Positions 27,892 to 40,932 of a stretch of DNA of 64,000 bases are shown piece by piece; position 1 is the stretch's first letter, and the number at the start of each line of letters is the position of its first letter. The stretch spans positions 4,215,160 through 4,279,159 of the forward strand of contig NC_014541.1 of the NCBI RefSeq assembly GCF_000148645.1, read 5' to 3'. The DNA comes from Ferrimonas balearica DSM 9799. Its GTDB lineage: Bacteria; Pseudomonadota; Gammaproteobacteria; Enterobacterales; Shewanellaceae. The notes beneath the pieces were generated by a model. The model had not been told where the DNA came from. It ran no database searches and saw only the letters and a list, made by a program, of their open reading frames with translations. A program made the position numbers and the translations under genes.

Positions 27892-29570
27892 CAGTCGTTC
27901 TCCAGCATCGGCAGGTCGAGGCCCTGCTCCCGAGCACAGTTTTTGGCAATCTCATATCCGGCGTCAGCGTGACGCATCACCCCGGTGGCGGGGTCATTCC
28001 ACAGTACCCGGCTGATGCGCTTGTCCGCCGCATCAGAGCCGTCACAGCAGATCACCACCCCAGAGTGCTGGGAGAAGCCCATACCGACACCACCGCCGTG
28101 GTGCAGGCTGACCCAGGTGGCGCCACCGGCGGTGTTAAGCAGGGCGTTCAGCAGCGGCCAGTCGGAGACCGCATCGGAGCCATCCTGCATGCTCTCGGTT
28201 TCCCGGTTCGGAGAAGCCACGGAGCCGGAATCCAGGTGGTCACGGCCGATCACCACCGGACCTTTCAGTTCACCGTTTTTGACCATCTCGTTAAAGGCAC
28301 GACCCAGGCGGGCGCGGTCCTTCAGGCCCACCCAGCAGATCCGGGCTGGCAGTCCCTGGAACTGGATGCGTTCGCGGGCCATATCGAGCCAGTTGTGCAG
28401 GTGTGGGTCGTCCGGGATCAGCTCCTTCACCTTCTGGTCGGTTTTGTAGATGTCTTCCGGATCACCGGAGAGGGCCACCCAGCGGAACGGGCCAATCCCC
28501 TCGCAGAACAGCGGACGGATGTAGGCGGGCACAAAGCCGGGGAAATCGAAGGCGTTGGCCACGCCCTCTTCAAACGCCATCTGGCGAATGTTGTTGCCGT
28601 AATCGAGCGTGGCGGCACCACGCTCCTGCAGGGTCAGCATCGCCTGCACCTGCACCGCCATGGAGGCCTTGGCCGCGGCCACCACGGTTTTGGGCTCAGA
28701 TTCGCGCATCGCCTTGGCCTGTTCCAGGGTCCAGCCCTGGGGCAGGTAACCGTTCAGCGGGTCATGGGCGGAGGTCTGATCGGTCACCACGTCCGGCGTA
28801 ATGCCACGTTCAACCAGCTCGGCAAACACATCGGCCGCATTACCCAGCAGGCCCACGGAGATCGCCTGGCCGTTAGCCACGGCGTCATCGATCATCGCCA
28901 GCGCCTCATCCAGGGTTTTGGCTTTCTTATCGACGTAGCCGGTACGCAGACGGAAATCGATGCGGGTTTCATCGCACTCTACCGCCAGACAGGCAAAACC
29001 GGCCATGGTGCCGGCCAGCGGCTGGGCGCCGCCCATGCCCCCCAGACCACCGGTCAGAATCCAGCGCCCTTTGGCCACACCGTCAAAGTGCTGCTTGGCC
29101 ACCGCCACAAAGGTTTCATAGGTGCCCTGAACGATGCCCTGACTGCCGATGTAGATCCAGGAGCCCGCGGTCATCTGGCCGTACATGGCCAGGCCCAGCT
29201 TATCCAGCTCGTTAAAGTGGTCCCAATTGGCCCAGTGCGGCACCAGGTTGGAGTTGGCGATCAGCACCCGAGGCGCATCGGCGTGGGTTTTGAACACCCC
29301 CACCGGCTTACCGGATTGGACCAGCAGGGTTTCATCCTCTTCCAGACGTTGCAGAGTCGCGACAATCTGGTCAAAGCAGGGCCAATCCCGCGCCGCCCGA
29401 CCAATGCCGCCGTACACCACCAGGTCCTCCGGACGCTCGGCCACCTCGGGATCCAGGTTGTTCATCAGCATGCGCAGCGGGGCTTCGGTCATCCAGCTTT
29501 TGGCGGACAGCTCACTGCCTCGGGGGGCGCGGATCACCCGGCTCGGGTCATGGCGCGGATCCTTAGTCAT
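27891..29570 (-). CDS. hutU: Urocanate hydratase
   Basis: 559 residues (557 in Pseudomonas). Hydrates urocanate to imidazolone propionate using tightly bound NAD+. [16 protein letters not shown] is the NAD-binding region; [29 protein letters not shown] and [15 protein letters not shown] are family signatures. ATG at 29570 was chosen because AAGGAAG precedes it; the frame is open ten codons further. Between hutC (10-nt gap) and hutH. Confidence 0.97.
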   Translation of the reverse strand: MTKDPRHDPSRVIRAPRGSELSAKSWMTEAPLRMLMNNLDPEVAERPEDLVVYGGIGRAARDWPCFDQIVATLQRLEEDETLLVQSGKPVGVFKTHADAPRVLIANSNLVPHWANWDHFNELDKLGLAMYGQMTAGSWIYIGSQGIVQGTYETFVAVAKQHFDGVAKGRWILTGGLGGMGGAQPLAGTMAGFACLAVECDETRIDFRLRTGYVDKKAKTLDEALAMIDDAVANGQAISVGLLGNAADVFAELVERGITPDVVTDQTSAHDPLNGYLPQGWTLEQAKAMRESEPKTVVAAAKASMAVQVQAMLTLQERGAATLDYGNNIRQMAFEEGVANAFDFPGFVPAYIRPLFCEGIGPFRWVALSGDPEDIYKTDQKVKELIPDDPHLHNWLDMARERIQFQGLPARICWVGLKDRARLGRAFNEMVKNGELKGPVVIGRDHLDSGSVASPNRETESMQDGSDAVSDWPLLNALLNTAGGATWVSLHHGGGVGMGFSQHSGVVICCDGSDAADKRISRVLWNDPATGVMRHADAGYEIAKNCAREQGLDLPMLEND

Positions 29571-29580
29571 CGTTACTTCC

Positions 29581-30294
29581 TTATCGTGATGTTGACTCAA
29601 CCATCAGGTGGCCACCGAGCCGGAACCGGCTTCCCGGGTGCAACAACCTGGCATAACTCACCACGCCCTGGGACGACCAGGTGCGGCGACAGATCTGTAA
29701 ACAGGGCTCGGCCCCGGCCAACTTCAGCAGCGTTTGCTGGGTATCGTTGGGGGCCACCGCTTCCACCAGGTGGTGCGCCTGAGTCAGCGGTGCCACCTGG
29801 GACAGGTATTCATGGGGGGTCTGGCTGGTAAAGGGCTGGTCCAGATAATCGGGCACCAGTGCCGGGTTGACGTAGCGGTCTTCCAGCTGGACCGGCTGCC
29901 CGTTCTCCAGGTGCAACAGGCTGGAGCGATAGATGGTGCTGCCGGCCGGCACGGCCAGGGCAATGGCCACTTCCGTCTCCGCTGCCACCGGCTTGAGCAG
30001 CAGCAGTTGCGCACTGTGCTGATGGCCACGCTCGGCAATCTCCTCGGCAATGTTGCGGATCGCCATCATGCTGCCCTGAGATTTAAAGGGCGCGACAAAG
30101 GTGCCCAGCCCCTGACTGCGCACCAGTACGCCTTGCTCCACCAGTTCGGTCAGAGCACGGCGGGCGGTCATGCGGCTGCAGGCAAAGCGCTGCGCCAGCG
30201 CATTTTCAGAGGGCACCTGCTCGTGCTCCTGCCAACGCCCCTGCTCAATCTCATCACTGATGGCCCGCTTAATGGCCTCGAATTTTGGGATCAC
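29581..30294 (-). CDS. hutC: Histidine utilization repressor, GntR family
   Basis: 237 residues: winged-helix domain (~5-70; [22 protein letters not shown] is the helix-turn-helix) and a UTRA effector domain that binds urocanate in known HutC proteins. GTG start. First gene of hutCUH and divergent from hutI, so the palindrome between them should be its operator and give autoregulation. Urocanate is the expected inducer by family knowledge. Confidence 0.93.
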   Translation of the reverse strand: MIPKFEAIKRAISDEIEQGRWQEHEQVPSENALAQRFACSRMTARRALTELVEQGVLVRSQGLGTFVAPFKSQGSMMAIRNIAEEIAERGHQHSAQLLLLKPVAAETEVAIALAVPAGSTIYRSSLLHLENGQPVQLEDRYVNPALVPDYLDQPFTSQTPHEYLSQVAPLTQAHHLVEAVAPNDTQQTLLKLAGAEPCLQICRRTWSSQGVVSYARLLHPGSRFRLGGHLMVESTSR

Positions 30295-30343
30295 CCCAGC
30301 CTCTCGCTCCGTCGATTTCGGTTATCACCATGTCATACCGAGG

Positions 30344-30355
30344 TTGTATATACAA
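30344..30355. promoter_or_regulatory. Putative HutC operator
   Basis: The perfect 12-bp palindrome TTGTATATACAA lies in the 111-nt gap between hutC and hutI. It matches the known GntR/HutC-type site with a TGTATATACA core. One site placed here can repress both divergent transcripts. Confidence 0.8.
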
Positions 30356-30405
30356 GAATATACCGCCACAATGCCATTACAACCCTGGCAGTGGAGAGAC
30401 GCAGA

Positions 30406-31635
30406 ATGGATTGGGATCAGCTCTGGATTGAGGTCAACCTGGCGACCATGGATCCGGCTCAGAACGGGCCCTACGGCGCCATTGAAGACGGTGCCGTCGC
30501 CATTAAAGACGGCAAAATCGCCTGGCTGGGACCGCGCAGTGCACTGCCGGAATTCGATCCCTTCTCTTTGCCGGTTTACCGCGGCCATGGCGGCTGGCTG
30601 ACACCGGGATTGATCGATTGCCATACCCACCTGCTGTTTGGCGGCAATCGCGCCAACGAGTTTGAGCAGCGCCTTAATGGCGTCAGCTATGCCGAGATCG
30701 CCCAGGCGGGCGGCGGCATTCTCTCCACCGTTCGCGCCACCCGTGCTGCTGACGAAGAGACCCTGTTCCAGGGCGGGCGTAAGCGCCTGAACAGCCTGCT
30801 GCGTGAAGGAGTGACCACGGTGGAGGTGAAGTCCGGCTATGGCCTTGACCTCGACACCGAGCGACGCCTGCTGGAGGTAGCCCGCCACTTGGGGGCCATG
30901 CACCCCATTGAGGTGGTCACCACCTTTCTCGGGGCTCACGCTCTGCCGCCGGAGTTTAAGGACAACGCCGACGGTTACATTGAGCATGTGATCAACCAGC
31001 AGTTGCCCGCCATTGCCGCTGACGGGCTGGCGGACGCGGTCGACGTCTTCTGTGAACACATCGCCTTTGATCTGGACCAGACCGAAGCGGTATTTCAGGC
31101 CGCCAAGGCCCACGATCTGCCGGTCAAGCTCCATGCTGAGCAGCTCTCCAATATGGGCGGCTCCGCGCTGGCGGCCCGTTATCAGGCCCTGTCGGTGGAC
31201 CACATCGAATGCCTCGATCAGGCTGGGGTGGAAGCCATTGCCCAATCCGGTACCGTTGCGGTACTGCTGCCCGGCGCCTTCTTTACCCTGAAAGAGACCC
31301 GCCTGCCCCCCATCGACCTGTTGCGTCAGCATAAGGTGCCGATGGCGCTGGCATCCGACTTTAACCCCGGCAGCTCCCCCCTTTGCTCCACCCTGTTGAT
31401 GCTCAATATGGGCTGCACCCTGTTTGGCCTCACTCCGGCAGAAGCGCTGGCCGGGGTCACCCGCCATGCCGCCCAGGCACTGGGCCTGCAGGAGCGAGTG
31501 GGGCAGATCAAGGTGGGGATGGAAGCGGACCTGGTTCTGTGGGAGATTGAACAGCCGGCCGAGCTGGCCTGGCAGTACGGCTGTAACCCGTGCCGCGAGG
31601 TGATGAAACACGGTCAGTTGGTGACGCTCAGATAG
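30406..31635 (+). CDS. hutI: Imidazolonepropionase
   Basis: 409 residues. Opens the imidazolone ring to N-formimino-L-glutamate, the third hut step. Amidohydrolase metal motifs: [11 protein letters not shown] (His73, His75), [16 protein letters not shown] and [10 protein letters not shown]. The ATG at 30406 follows GGAGAG; the frame is open far upstream, but that part is antisense to hutC. No hutF or hutG is adjacent, so the last step must be encoded elsewhere. Confidence 0.96.
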   Translation: MDWDQLWIEVNLATMDPAQNGPYGAIEDGAVAIKDGKIAWLGPRSALPEFDPFSLPVYRGHGGWLTPGLIDCHTHLLFGGNRANEFEQRLNGVSYAEIAQAGGGILSTVRATRAADEETLFQGGRKRLNSLLREGVTTVEVKSGYGLDLDTERRLLEVARHLGAMHPIEVVTTFLGAHALPPEFKDNADGYIEHVINQQLPAIAADGLADAVDVFCEHIAFDLDQTEAVFQAAKAHDLPVKLHAEQLSNMGGSALAARYQALSVDHIECLDQAGVEAIAQSGTVAVLLPGAFFTLKETRLPPIDLLRQHKVPMALASDFNPGSSPLCSTLLMLNMGCTLFGLTPAEALAGVTRHAAQALGLQERVGQIKVGMEADLVLWEIEQPAELAWQYGCNPCREVMKHGQLVTLR

Positions 31636-31725
31636 TGACTTGGTTTCGCACCCGGTTTTTCTGGCATCGCCGCAGGCCGGGGGCTACTATCGACTGGAAT
31701 TAAAACGACGACTTGAAGAGGACGT

Positions 31726-32403
31726 ATGGGAGTTCAAGCCATCATCGTGGATACCGCCGGCACCACGACCGATTTCCAATTTATTAAGGACACACTCTTC
31801 TCCTACTCCGCTGACGCCCTTCCAGAGTTCCTGGAGCACCACCACAACGACTTCGCCGTCAGCAACCTGCTGGCGGACATCCGTGCCCACGCCAATGAGC
31901 CGGACGCGGACCTGCCACGACTGGTTGAGCTGATCCGCGAGTGGATCGCCGCCGACAACAAGCTGACTGCCCTGAAGACGCTGCAGGGTCTGGTGTGGAA
32001 GCAGGGTTACCTGAAAGGCGATTTCAAAGGCCACGTCTATGCCGATGCCGCCGAAGCCCTGAAAGCCTGGAAAGCCGCTGGCAAACGCCTGTACAGCTAC
32101 TCCTCCAGCTCAGCCGACGCTCAGGACCTGCTGTTCAAGCACAGCAATGAGGGCGATCTCAGCGCGCTGTTCTACGGTCACTTCGACACCAACCTGGGTC
32201 AGAAGAAAACCGTGCAGGCTTACAAGAACATCCTCAATGTGGTCAGCCTCTGGCCCAAGCATGTGCTGTTCGTTTCCGATGACGTCGAGGAGCTCAACGC
32301 CGCCCGTGACGCCGGCTTGCGCACCTGTCAGGTGGTTCGGGGAGAAGGGGTCCGCCGCGGCGACCACAACATCGTTGATGATTTCAGCCAACTGAAGCTC
32401 TGA
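31726..32403 (+). CDS. mtnC: Enolase-phosphatase E1-like protein (acireductone synthase)
   Basis: 225-residue HAD hydrolase of the MtnC family, which in methionine salvage enolises and dephosphorylates 2,3-diketo-5-methylthiopentyl-1-phosphate. TLQGLVWKQGY, YSYSSSSADAQ, FYGHFDT and FVSDDVEELNAA are family blocks. Motif I reads VDTAGTTTD: the nucleophile Asp is present, but the +2 acidic residue (Glu in the usual DIEGTTT) is Ala. I recall the same reading from Shewanella proteins, so it may be a lineage trait. No other mtn gene is in the window. It is followed by a small membrane protein 11 nt later. Confidence 0.85.
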   Translation: MGVQAIIVDTAGTTTDFQFIKDTLFSYSADALPEFLEHHHNDFAVSNLLADIRAHANEPDADLPRLVELIREWIAADNKLTALKTLQGLVWKQGYLKGDFKGHVYADAAEALKAWKAAGKRLYSYSSSSADAQDLLFKHSNEGDLSALFYGHFDTNLGQKKTVQAYKNILNVVSLWPKHVLFVSDDVEELNAARDAGLRTCQVVRGEGVRRGDHNIVDDFSQLKL

Positions 32404-32414
32404 GTCCCGCCCCG

Positions 32415-32801
32415 ATGACCGACAGCAAACTTAACCGGGCCATTCACTGGAGTGGTCCCGCCATCGGCGTGGCCATCCTGCTGCTGGTGGCCTTCACCTG
32501 GTTACAGAGCCTGTGGCAGTGGCCGCTGCTCAACGCCATGATGATGGAATACCTGGGCCACGAGGCTGCCCCTCTGCAGGTGCAGCTGGCCACCGCAGCG
32601 CTGTTGCTGCTCAACACCCTGTGGCTGGGCTGTGGTGGCTATCTGGGCTACACCCTGGTGCGACGTCGCGAACTGTCCCCCTGGGTGTACTACCTGTGCG
32701 CCTTTACGCTGCTGTTCGGTGGCGTCGTTTCCAAACTGCTGGCGCTACTGGCGGTGTTGCGACGGCTGCTGAGGGACGCGGTCAGCAACGTCGTCCACTA
32801 A
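32415..32801 (+). CDS. Small membrane protein of unknown function
   Basis: 128 residues with three strongly hydrophobic segments (~17-33, ~55-80, ~92-116); the C-terminus is basic (RRLLRDAVSN). I do not recognise the family. It probably shares a transcript with mtnC, 11 nt upstream, and is followed by a terminator. Confidence 0.7.
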   Translation: MTDSKLNRAIHWSGPAIGVAILLLVAFTWLQSLWQWPLLNAMMMEYLGHEAAPLQVQLATAALLLLNTLWLGCGGYLGYTLVRRRELSPWVYYLCAFTLLFGGVVSKLLALLAVLRRLLRDAVSNVVH

Positions 32802-32806
32802 GACAA

Positions 32807-32827
32807 AAAGGCGCCAACGGCGCCTTT
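32807..32827. terminator. Bidirectional terminator
   Basis: AAAGGCGCC / GGCGCCTTT, 3-nt loop, A-run before and T-run after; placed between convergent genes. Confidence 0.87.
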
Positions 32828-32838
32828 TTTGATCCCCG

Positions 32839-33234
32839 TTACTCGGGACTGAGGTGTGCCTCAAGGGCGGTTCGGATCGGAGCCGGAATCGGTGCCGACT
32901 GATTGGCTTCATAGTCGAAGTGCACCATCACCGCCTTGCCCCGCGCCGTGATTTTACCGTCCTGCACCACCTGCTGACTGACATCGAAGGAAGCGCCGCC
33001 CAGACGGGTGATGCGGGTTTCGATAGTGACCGGCTGGCCGTAGTAGGTCTGGGCCAGGAAATCGACGTGGACGCTGGCCAGAATCAGGTTCCAACGGCTC
33101 AGGTCGAGCTGTGGCACAAAGAGTTCAAAGATCGGAGTACGCCCCTCCTCGAACCACACCGGAATCACGGTGTTGTTGATGTGTCCTAGGGCGTCGGTTT
33201 CCATAAACCGGGGATCAAACTGGGTGGTAAACAT
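32839..33234 (-). CDS. Acyl-CoA thioesterase, 4HBT hot-dog family
   Basis: 131 residues. RFMETDALGHINNTVIPVWFEEGR is the 4-hydroxybenzoyl-CoA thioesterase-type motif with the catalytic Asp; a hot-dog fold is expected. AGGAGG lies 5 nt before the ATG at 33234, which decides the start over an ATG five codons upstream. Substrate unknown; proximity to an acyl-CoA synthetase suggests fatty acyl-CoA, but a terminator separates the two. Confidence 0.85.
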   Translation of the reverse strand: MFTTQFDPRFMETDALGHINNTVIPVWFEEGRTPIFELFVPQLDLSRWNLILASVHVDFLAQTYYGQPVTIETRITRLGGASFDVSQQVVQDGKITARGKAVMVHFDYEANQSAPIPAPIRTALEAHLSPE

Positions 33235-33270
33235 CGGGCCTCCTGCCAATACGAACCCCGTTATAACAAA

Positions 33271-33293
33271 AAAGGCCCCCAGTGGGGGCCTTT
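33271..33293 (-). terminator. Terminator after acyl-CoA synthetase gene
   Basis: AAAGGCCCCC / GGGGGCCTTT with a 3-nt loop, followed on the minus strand by a T-run; 13 nt past the synthetase stop. Confidence 0.85.
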
Positions 33294-33305
33294 GTCTGCC
33301 AGCGT

Positions 33306-35141
33306 TTACGCTTTGGCAGGGGCAACCTTTCGGTACATCGCTTCAATCTCTTTGGCGAAGCGCTGGTTGATCACCTTACGGCGCAGCTTCATGGTCGGGG
33401 TCAGTTCACCCCGTTTCATGCAGAACTCGCGGGGCAGCAAGGTGAACTGCTTCACCTGCTCAAACCGGGCCAGCTCCGCCTGCACCGCTTTCAGACGCTC
33501 CTCAAAGTGCGCTTTCACCGTGGCATGGTTCACCAGCTCAAGTTTGTCCTTGTACTGGATACCCACTTCGCGGGCCCAATGCTCCAGTGCTTCAAACGCC
33601 GGTACGATCAGCGCAGACACGTAATTGCGGGCGTCGGCGATGATCGCCACCTGCTCCACCAGCGGGTCACGGGACACCATGCCCTCAACACGCTGAGGGG
33701 CGATGTACTTACCGTTAGAGGTCTTCATCAGCTCCTTGATGCGATCGGTGATCAGCAGGCGACCCTGGGCATCCAGGTAGCCACAGTCACCAGTCTTGAG
33801 CCAACCGTCCTCATCGAAGGCTTCGGCGGTGTCCTGCGGGCGGTTGTAGTAGCCGCGCATTACGGTATCGCCCTTCACCAGGATCTCGTCATTGGCGCCG
33901 ATCTTCACCTGCACTTCCGGCAGCGCGCTGCCGTTGGTGCCGATGCCAATCTCACCCATACGGTTGGCGGTCACGGAGGCGGTGGTTTCGGTCATGCCGA
34001 AGCCACAGAGCACAGTCAGACCAACGGACTGGAAGAACTGGTTTACCACCGGATCCAGTGCCGCGCCACCGGCAGGCATAAAGCGGATGCGACCACCCAG
34101 CTTTTCACGCACCTTAGAGAGCACCAGCTTGTCAGCCAGCGCCAGCTTGGCACGGCCAAAGGCACCCATGGCAGGGCCACCCTGTTCCGCTTCAAAGCGC
34201 TTCAGCCCCTGTTTCAGGGCCCACATAAACAGGCCACGCTTGTGGGCCGGGGCCTGCTCGAGCTTCTCCATCACGGCGGAGTAGATCTTCTCGTACAGAC
34301 GGGGAACGGCACACATCACGTGGGGACGGATCTCAGCCAGCGCATCCTGTACCGCCATCGGGTCAGCCAGGTAAGCGTTGGTGCCGCCCTGAGTCAGCAC
34401 ATACAGGCTCCAGCCACGCTCAAATACGTGAGAGAGGGGCAGGAACGCCAGGGAGACGTCGCCCACACCAAACGGCAGGAACTGGGCATGCTGACGCACG
34501 GTGCTGGCAAAGTTGGTGTAGTCCAGCATCACACCCTTGGGCTCACCCGTGGTGCCGGAGGTGTAGATCAGGGTCAGCAGGTCATCCAGACGACGATCGG
34601 CGATGCGCTGTTCCAGCTCAGCCTGGTATTGGCTGTGCTCGGCATCGATCAGGGCTGACATGTGGTGAAGGGTGACCTCACAGGACTGCACCTGCAGAGC
34701 ATCATCCATCAACACGATGTGCTGCAGGGTAGGGCAGTGGGCCACCAGGGCCAGCGCTTTGGCGTACTGCTCCTCACCCGCAACGAACAGCACCTTGGCA
34801 CCGGCATCATTGATGATGTAGGCGGCCTGCTCATCGGTGTTGGTCGGGTAGATCGGGGCAATCACGGCACGGCACTGCATGCTGGCGACGTCGGCAATCG
34901 CCCACTCAGCGCAGTTCTGGGCGAAGATCGCCACTTTGTCCTGGACCTCGACACCCAGGGCCAACAGCGCGCGTGACAACGCGTCCAGCTGCTCGCCAAA
35001 GCGCTTCCAGGAGATGTCCTGCCATTGACCGGCAACCTGATGGCGCAGGGCCGGGGCATCGCCCAGCTGCGCGATCCGCTGACGCAGGACCGGAACCAGA
35101 TGCAATTGCTCTAATGACGGTTTCACCACTCTCTTCCCCAT
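33306..35141 (-). CDS. AMP-binding long-chain fatty acid-CoA ligase
   Basis: 611 residues if the ATG at 35141 is used. The ATP-binding P-loop LIYTSGTTGEPKGVM, the A4-like AFLPLSHVFERGW, GFGMTETTASV and the hinge TGDCGYLDAQGRLLITDRIKELMKTSNGK identify the bubblegum/FAA-like subgroup of long-chain acyl-CoA synthetases rather than classical FadD. It activates fatty acids to acyl-CoA via acyl-AMP. Two GTG codons 12 and 15 nt downstream follow a GGGGAAGAGA stretch and are plausible alternative starts. Confidence 0.88.
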   Translation of the reverse strand: MGKRVVKPSLEQLHLVPVLRQRIAQLGDAPALRHQVAGQWQDISWKRFGEQLDALSRALLALGVEVQDKVAIFAQNCAEWAIADVASMQCRAVIAPIYPTNTDEQAAYIINDAGAKVLFVAGEEQYAKALALVAHCPTLQHIVLMDDALQVQSCEVTLHHMSALIDAEHSQYQAELEQRIADRRLDDLLTLIYTSGTTGEPKGVMLDYTNFASTVRQHAQFLPFGVGDVSLAFLPLSHVFERGWSLYVLTQGGTNAYLADPMAVQDALAEIRPHVMCAVPRLYEKIYSAVMEKLEQAPAHKRGLFMWALKQGLKRFEAEQGGPAMGAFGRAKLALADKLVLSKVREKLGGRIRFMPAGGAALDPVVNQFFQSVGLTVLCGFGMTETTASVTANRMGEIGIGTNGSALPEVQVKIGANDEILVKGDTVMRGYYNRPQDTAEAFDEDGWLKTGDCGYLDAQGRLLITDRIKELMKTSNGKYIAPQRVEGMVSRDPLVEQVAIIADARNYVSALIVPAFEALEHWAREVGIQYKDKLELVNHATVKAHFEERLKAVQAELARFEQVKQFTLLPREFCMKRGELTPTMKLRRKVINQRFAKEIEAMYRKVAPAKA

Positions 35142-35417
35142 CGTTTCTGTTATTAAGCGTACAGTTGTACTCTCTTTGGCTGCGCATAGTACCCATTTTG
35201 TTCCCGTGGGAGCAGTAAAATCGAGCACTTTTGCGTGCAGTCGCACAGTTTTTCGACACCTGTTTGCTACCAGTTCAGCTCTGTTGGCCGCCGATTTCAG
35301 GCTTGAAAGAGTTGAGTTAACAGGCGTATGCCGGAATCATCTAGAGTAAAAAACCTAATTCAGACGGGCAGGCAGTGATTCAGGCCATAGGGCAAAAAGT
35401 AGAAGGCAGAAACGACA

Positions 35418-35441
35418 AAACCCAGCCGGAAGGCTGGGTTT
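35418..35441 (-). terminator. Terminator downstream of tRNA-Thr (end of rRNA operon)
   Basis: AACCCAGCC / GGCTGGGTT hairpin with a 4-nt loop, T-run on the minus side. Its distal arm shares an 18-nt sequence with the terminator between 5S and tRNA-Thr. Confidence 0.85.
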
Positions 35442-35449
35442 CTGAAGAA

Positions 35450-35525
35450 TGGTGCTGATACCCAGATTCGAACTGGGGACCTCACCCTTACCAAGGGTGC
35501 ACTCTACCAACTGAGCTATATCAGC
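35450..35525 (-). tRNA. tRNA-Thr (GGT)
   Basis: 76-nt canonical cloverleaf with encoded CCA; acceptor GCTGATA / TATCAGC, D arm AGCTCAGTTGGTAGAGT, anticodon loop TTGGTAA giving anticodon GGT, T loop TTCGAAT. It is distal in the rRNA operon, after the 5S gene, as in E. coli rrnD. Confidence 0.97.
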
Positions 35526-35528
35526 ATG

Positions 35529-35545
35529 TTCAAGCGGCGCTTGAA
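35529..35545. repeat. Palindrome between 5S rRNA and tRNA-Thr
   Basis: TTCAAGCG / CGCTTGAA around a single central base; just upstream of the tRNA 5' end, possibly an RNA-processing hairpin. Confidence 0.55.
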
Positions 35546-35550
35546 ACGAC

Positions 35551-35571
35551 AAAACCCAGCGTGGAGCTGGG
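35551..35571 (-). terminator. Terminator-like hairpin between 5S and tRNA-Thr
   Basis: CCCAGC / GCTGGG stem, followed on the minus strand by TTTT. If active it would limit tRNA-Thr expression from the rRNA promoters; rRNA antitermination may override it. Confidence 0.65.
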
Positions 35572-35586
35572 CTATGTCTAATTAGG

Positions 35587-35704
35587 AGCCTGGCGGTGAC
35601 CTACTCTCGCATGGCAACTGCCACACTACCATCGGCGCGGTCGCGTTTCACTTCTGAGTTCGGCATGGGATCAGGTGGGGCCACGACGCTATTGCCACCA
35701 GGCA
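35587..35704 (-). rRNA. rrf: 5S ribosomal RNA
   Basis: 118 nt; ends TGCCTGG...CCAGGCT pair and the internal CCGAACTCAGAAGTGAAAC region is the typical 5S core. Ends assigned by comparison with E. coli 5S. Confidence 0.95.
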
Positions 35705-35794
35705 AAAATCGTACAATTCGGAAAAGCTGTTTCTCGATGTAAGAGCTTCTTACAAGGTCGGATATCCGACTCACAAAACCACTTGGGTGTTGTA

Positions 35795-38683
<2,889 letters not shown>

Positions 38684-38968
38684 ATACAACCCCAAGGGGT
38701 CTTGCTTGAGCTTTGGTAGAACCAAATCTCGTTGCAACCGTAATGAGCTTTGCAAAGCACATTACGCATATGACGCAACCAAATGTTTCGTTATTCAGCT
38801 TTCGCTGAATCGCCGGATATCAAGACACTTGCAAGAAGTTTACTCTTACAATTTCTCGAGAAATTTATCAGCTTATCCAAATTGTTAAAGAACGGTTCCA
38901 AATCAACACTTTCGCATTGACTCAGACAATCTGTGTGAACACTCGACGCAGGCAAGAATTCATGTCGT
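38684..38968 (-). other. 16S-23S internal transcribed spacer without tRNA
   Basis: 285 nt. I see no tRNA cloverleaf. A BoxA-like antitermination element (GTTCTTTAACAATT on the minus strand, about 38878-38891) is present, and the flanks should pair around the mature rRNAs for RNase III processing. Confidence 0.85.
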
Positions 38969-40521
<1,553 letters not shown>

Positions 40522-40650
40522 AAGATTTTGATTTGCTTCCGTAGAAGCTACTCAATGAATACTGAATTAACTTGGTGTCACTCAGTAGCATCGAGAAAAT
40601 GATGATTTCTCAACACTGCGTGAGTGCCCACACAGATTGTCTGATAACTT

Positions 40651-40660
40651 GTTAAAGAGC
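40651..40660 (-). promoter_or_regulatory. rRNA leader BoxA antitermination site
   Basis: GCTCTTTAAC on the minus strand, in the leader about 130 nt before 16S; matches the E. coli rrn BoxA core that binds NusB/NusE. Confidence 0.8.
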
Positions 40661-40686
40661 GTTGCCTCACTCGAGGCAGGAGGCGC

Positions 40687-40714
40687 ATTCTACGCGTTTC
40701 TCCGTCATCGTCAA
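40687..40714 (-). promoter_or_regulatory. rRNA promoter P2
   Basis: -35 TTGACG and -10 TAGAAT separated by 16 nt, followed by a GC-rich discriminator (GCGCC), the expected layout of a stringently controlled rrn P2. Confidence 0.75.
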
Positions 40715-40823
40715 GGGCGTTTTCAACTTTCCTTTCCGACCGTCTAAGTTTTAACCAGGACCTCTTGGAGGCCTTGGTGGCTCAGCGTTTTGTGTTCCGC
40801 TTTGCCCCGTCGACAGGGAGCGC

Positions 40824-40851
40824 ATTATAGGGCCGGGATTTTTCCTCGCAA
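40824..40851 (-). promoter_or_regulatory. rRNA promoter P1
   Basis: -35 TTGCGA and perfect -10 TATAAT separated by 16 nt, followed by GCGCTCCC. The region upstream is T/A-rich and overlaps the ccoG terminator tail, leaving little room for Fis sites. Confidence 0.75.
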
Positions 40852-40870
40852 GGGTTTTCTTATAAAAAAA

Positions 40871-40902
40871 ACGCGTTCGGATATTTTTCACTCCGAACGC
40901 GT
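40871..40902 (-). terminator. Terminator of ccoG, directly upstream of rRNA P1
   Basis: Perfect 11-bp stem ACGCGTTCGGA / TCCGAACGCGT with a 10-nt loop and T-runs on both outer sides. It insulates the rRNA promoters from ccoG transcription. Confidence 0.88.
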
Positions 40903-40932
40903 CTTTTTTCCGCATTTTGTTTATTTTCGGGT

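Noticed and set aside
33282..34658. Plus-strand open frame opposite the acyl-CoA synthetase
   Set aside because: Antisense to an intact AMP-binding enzyme; composition is typical of a shadow frame.
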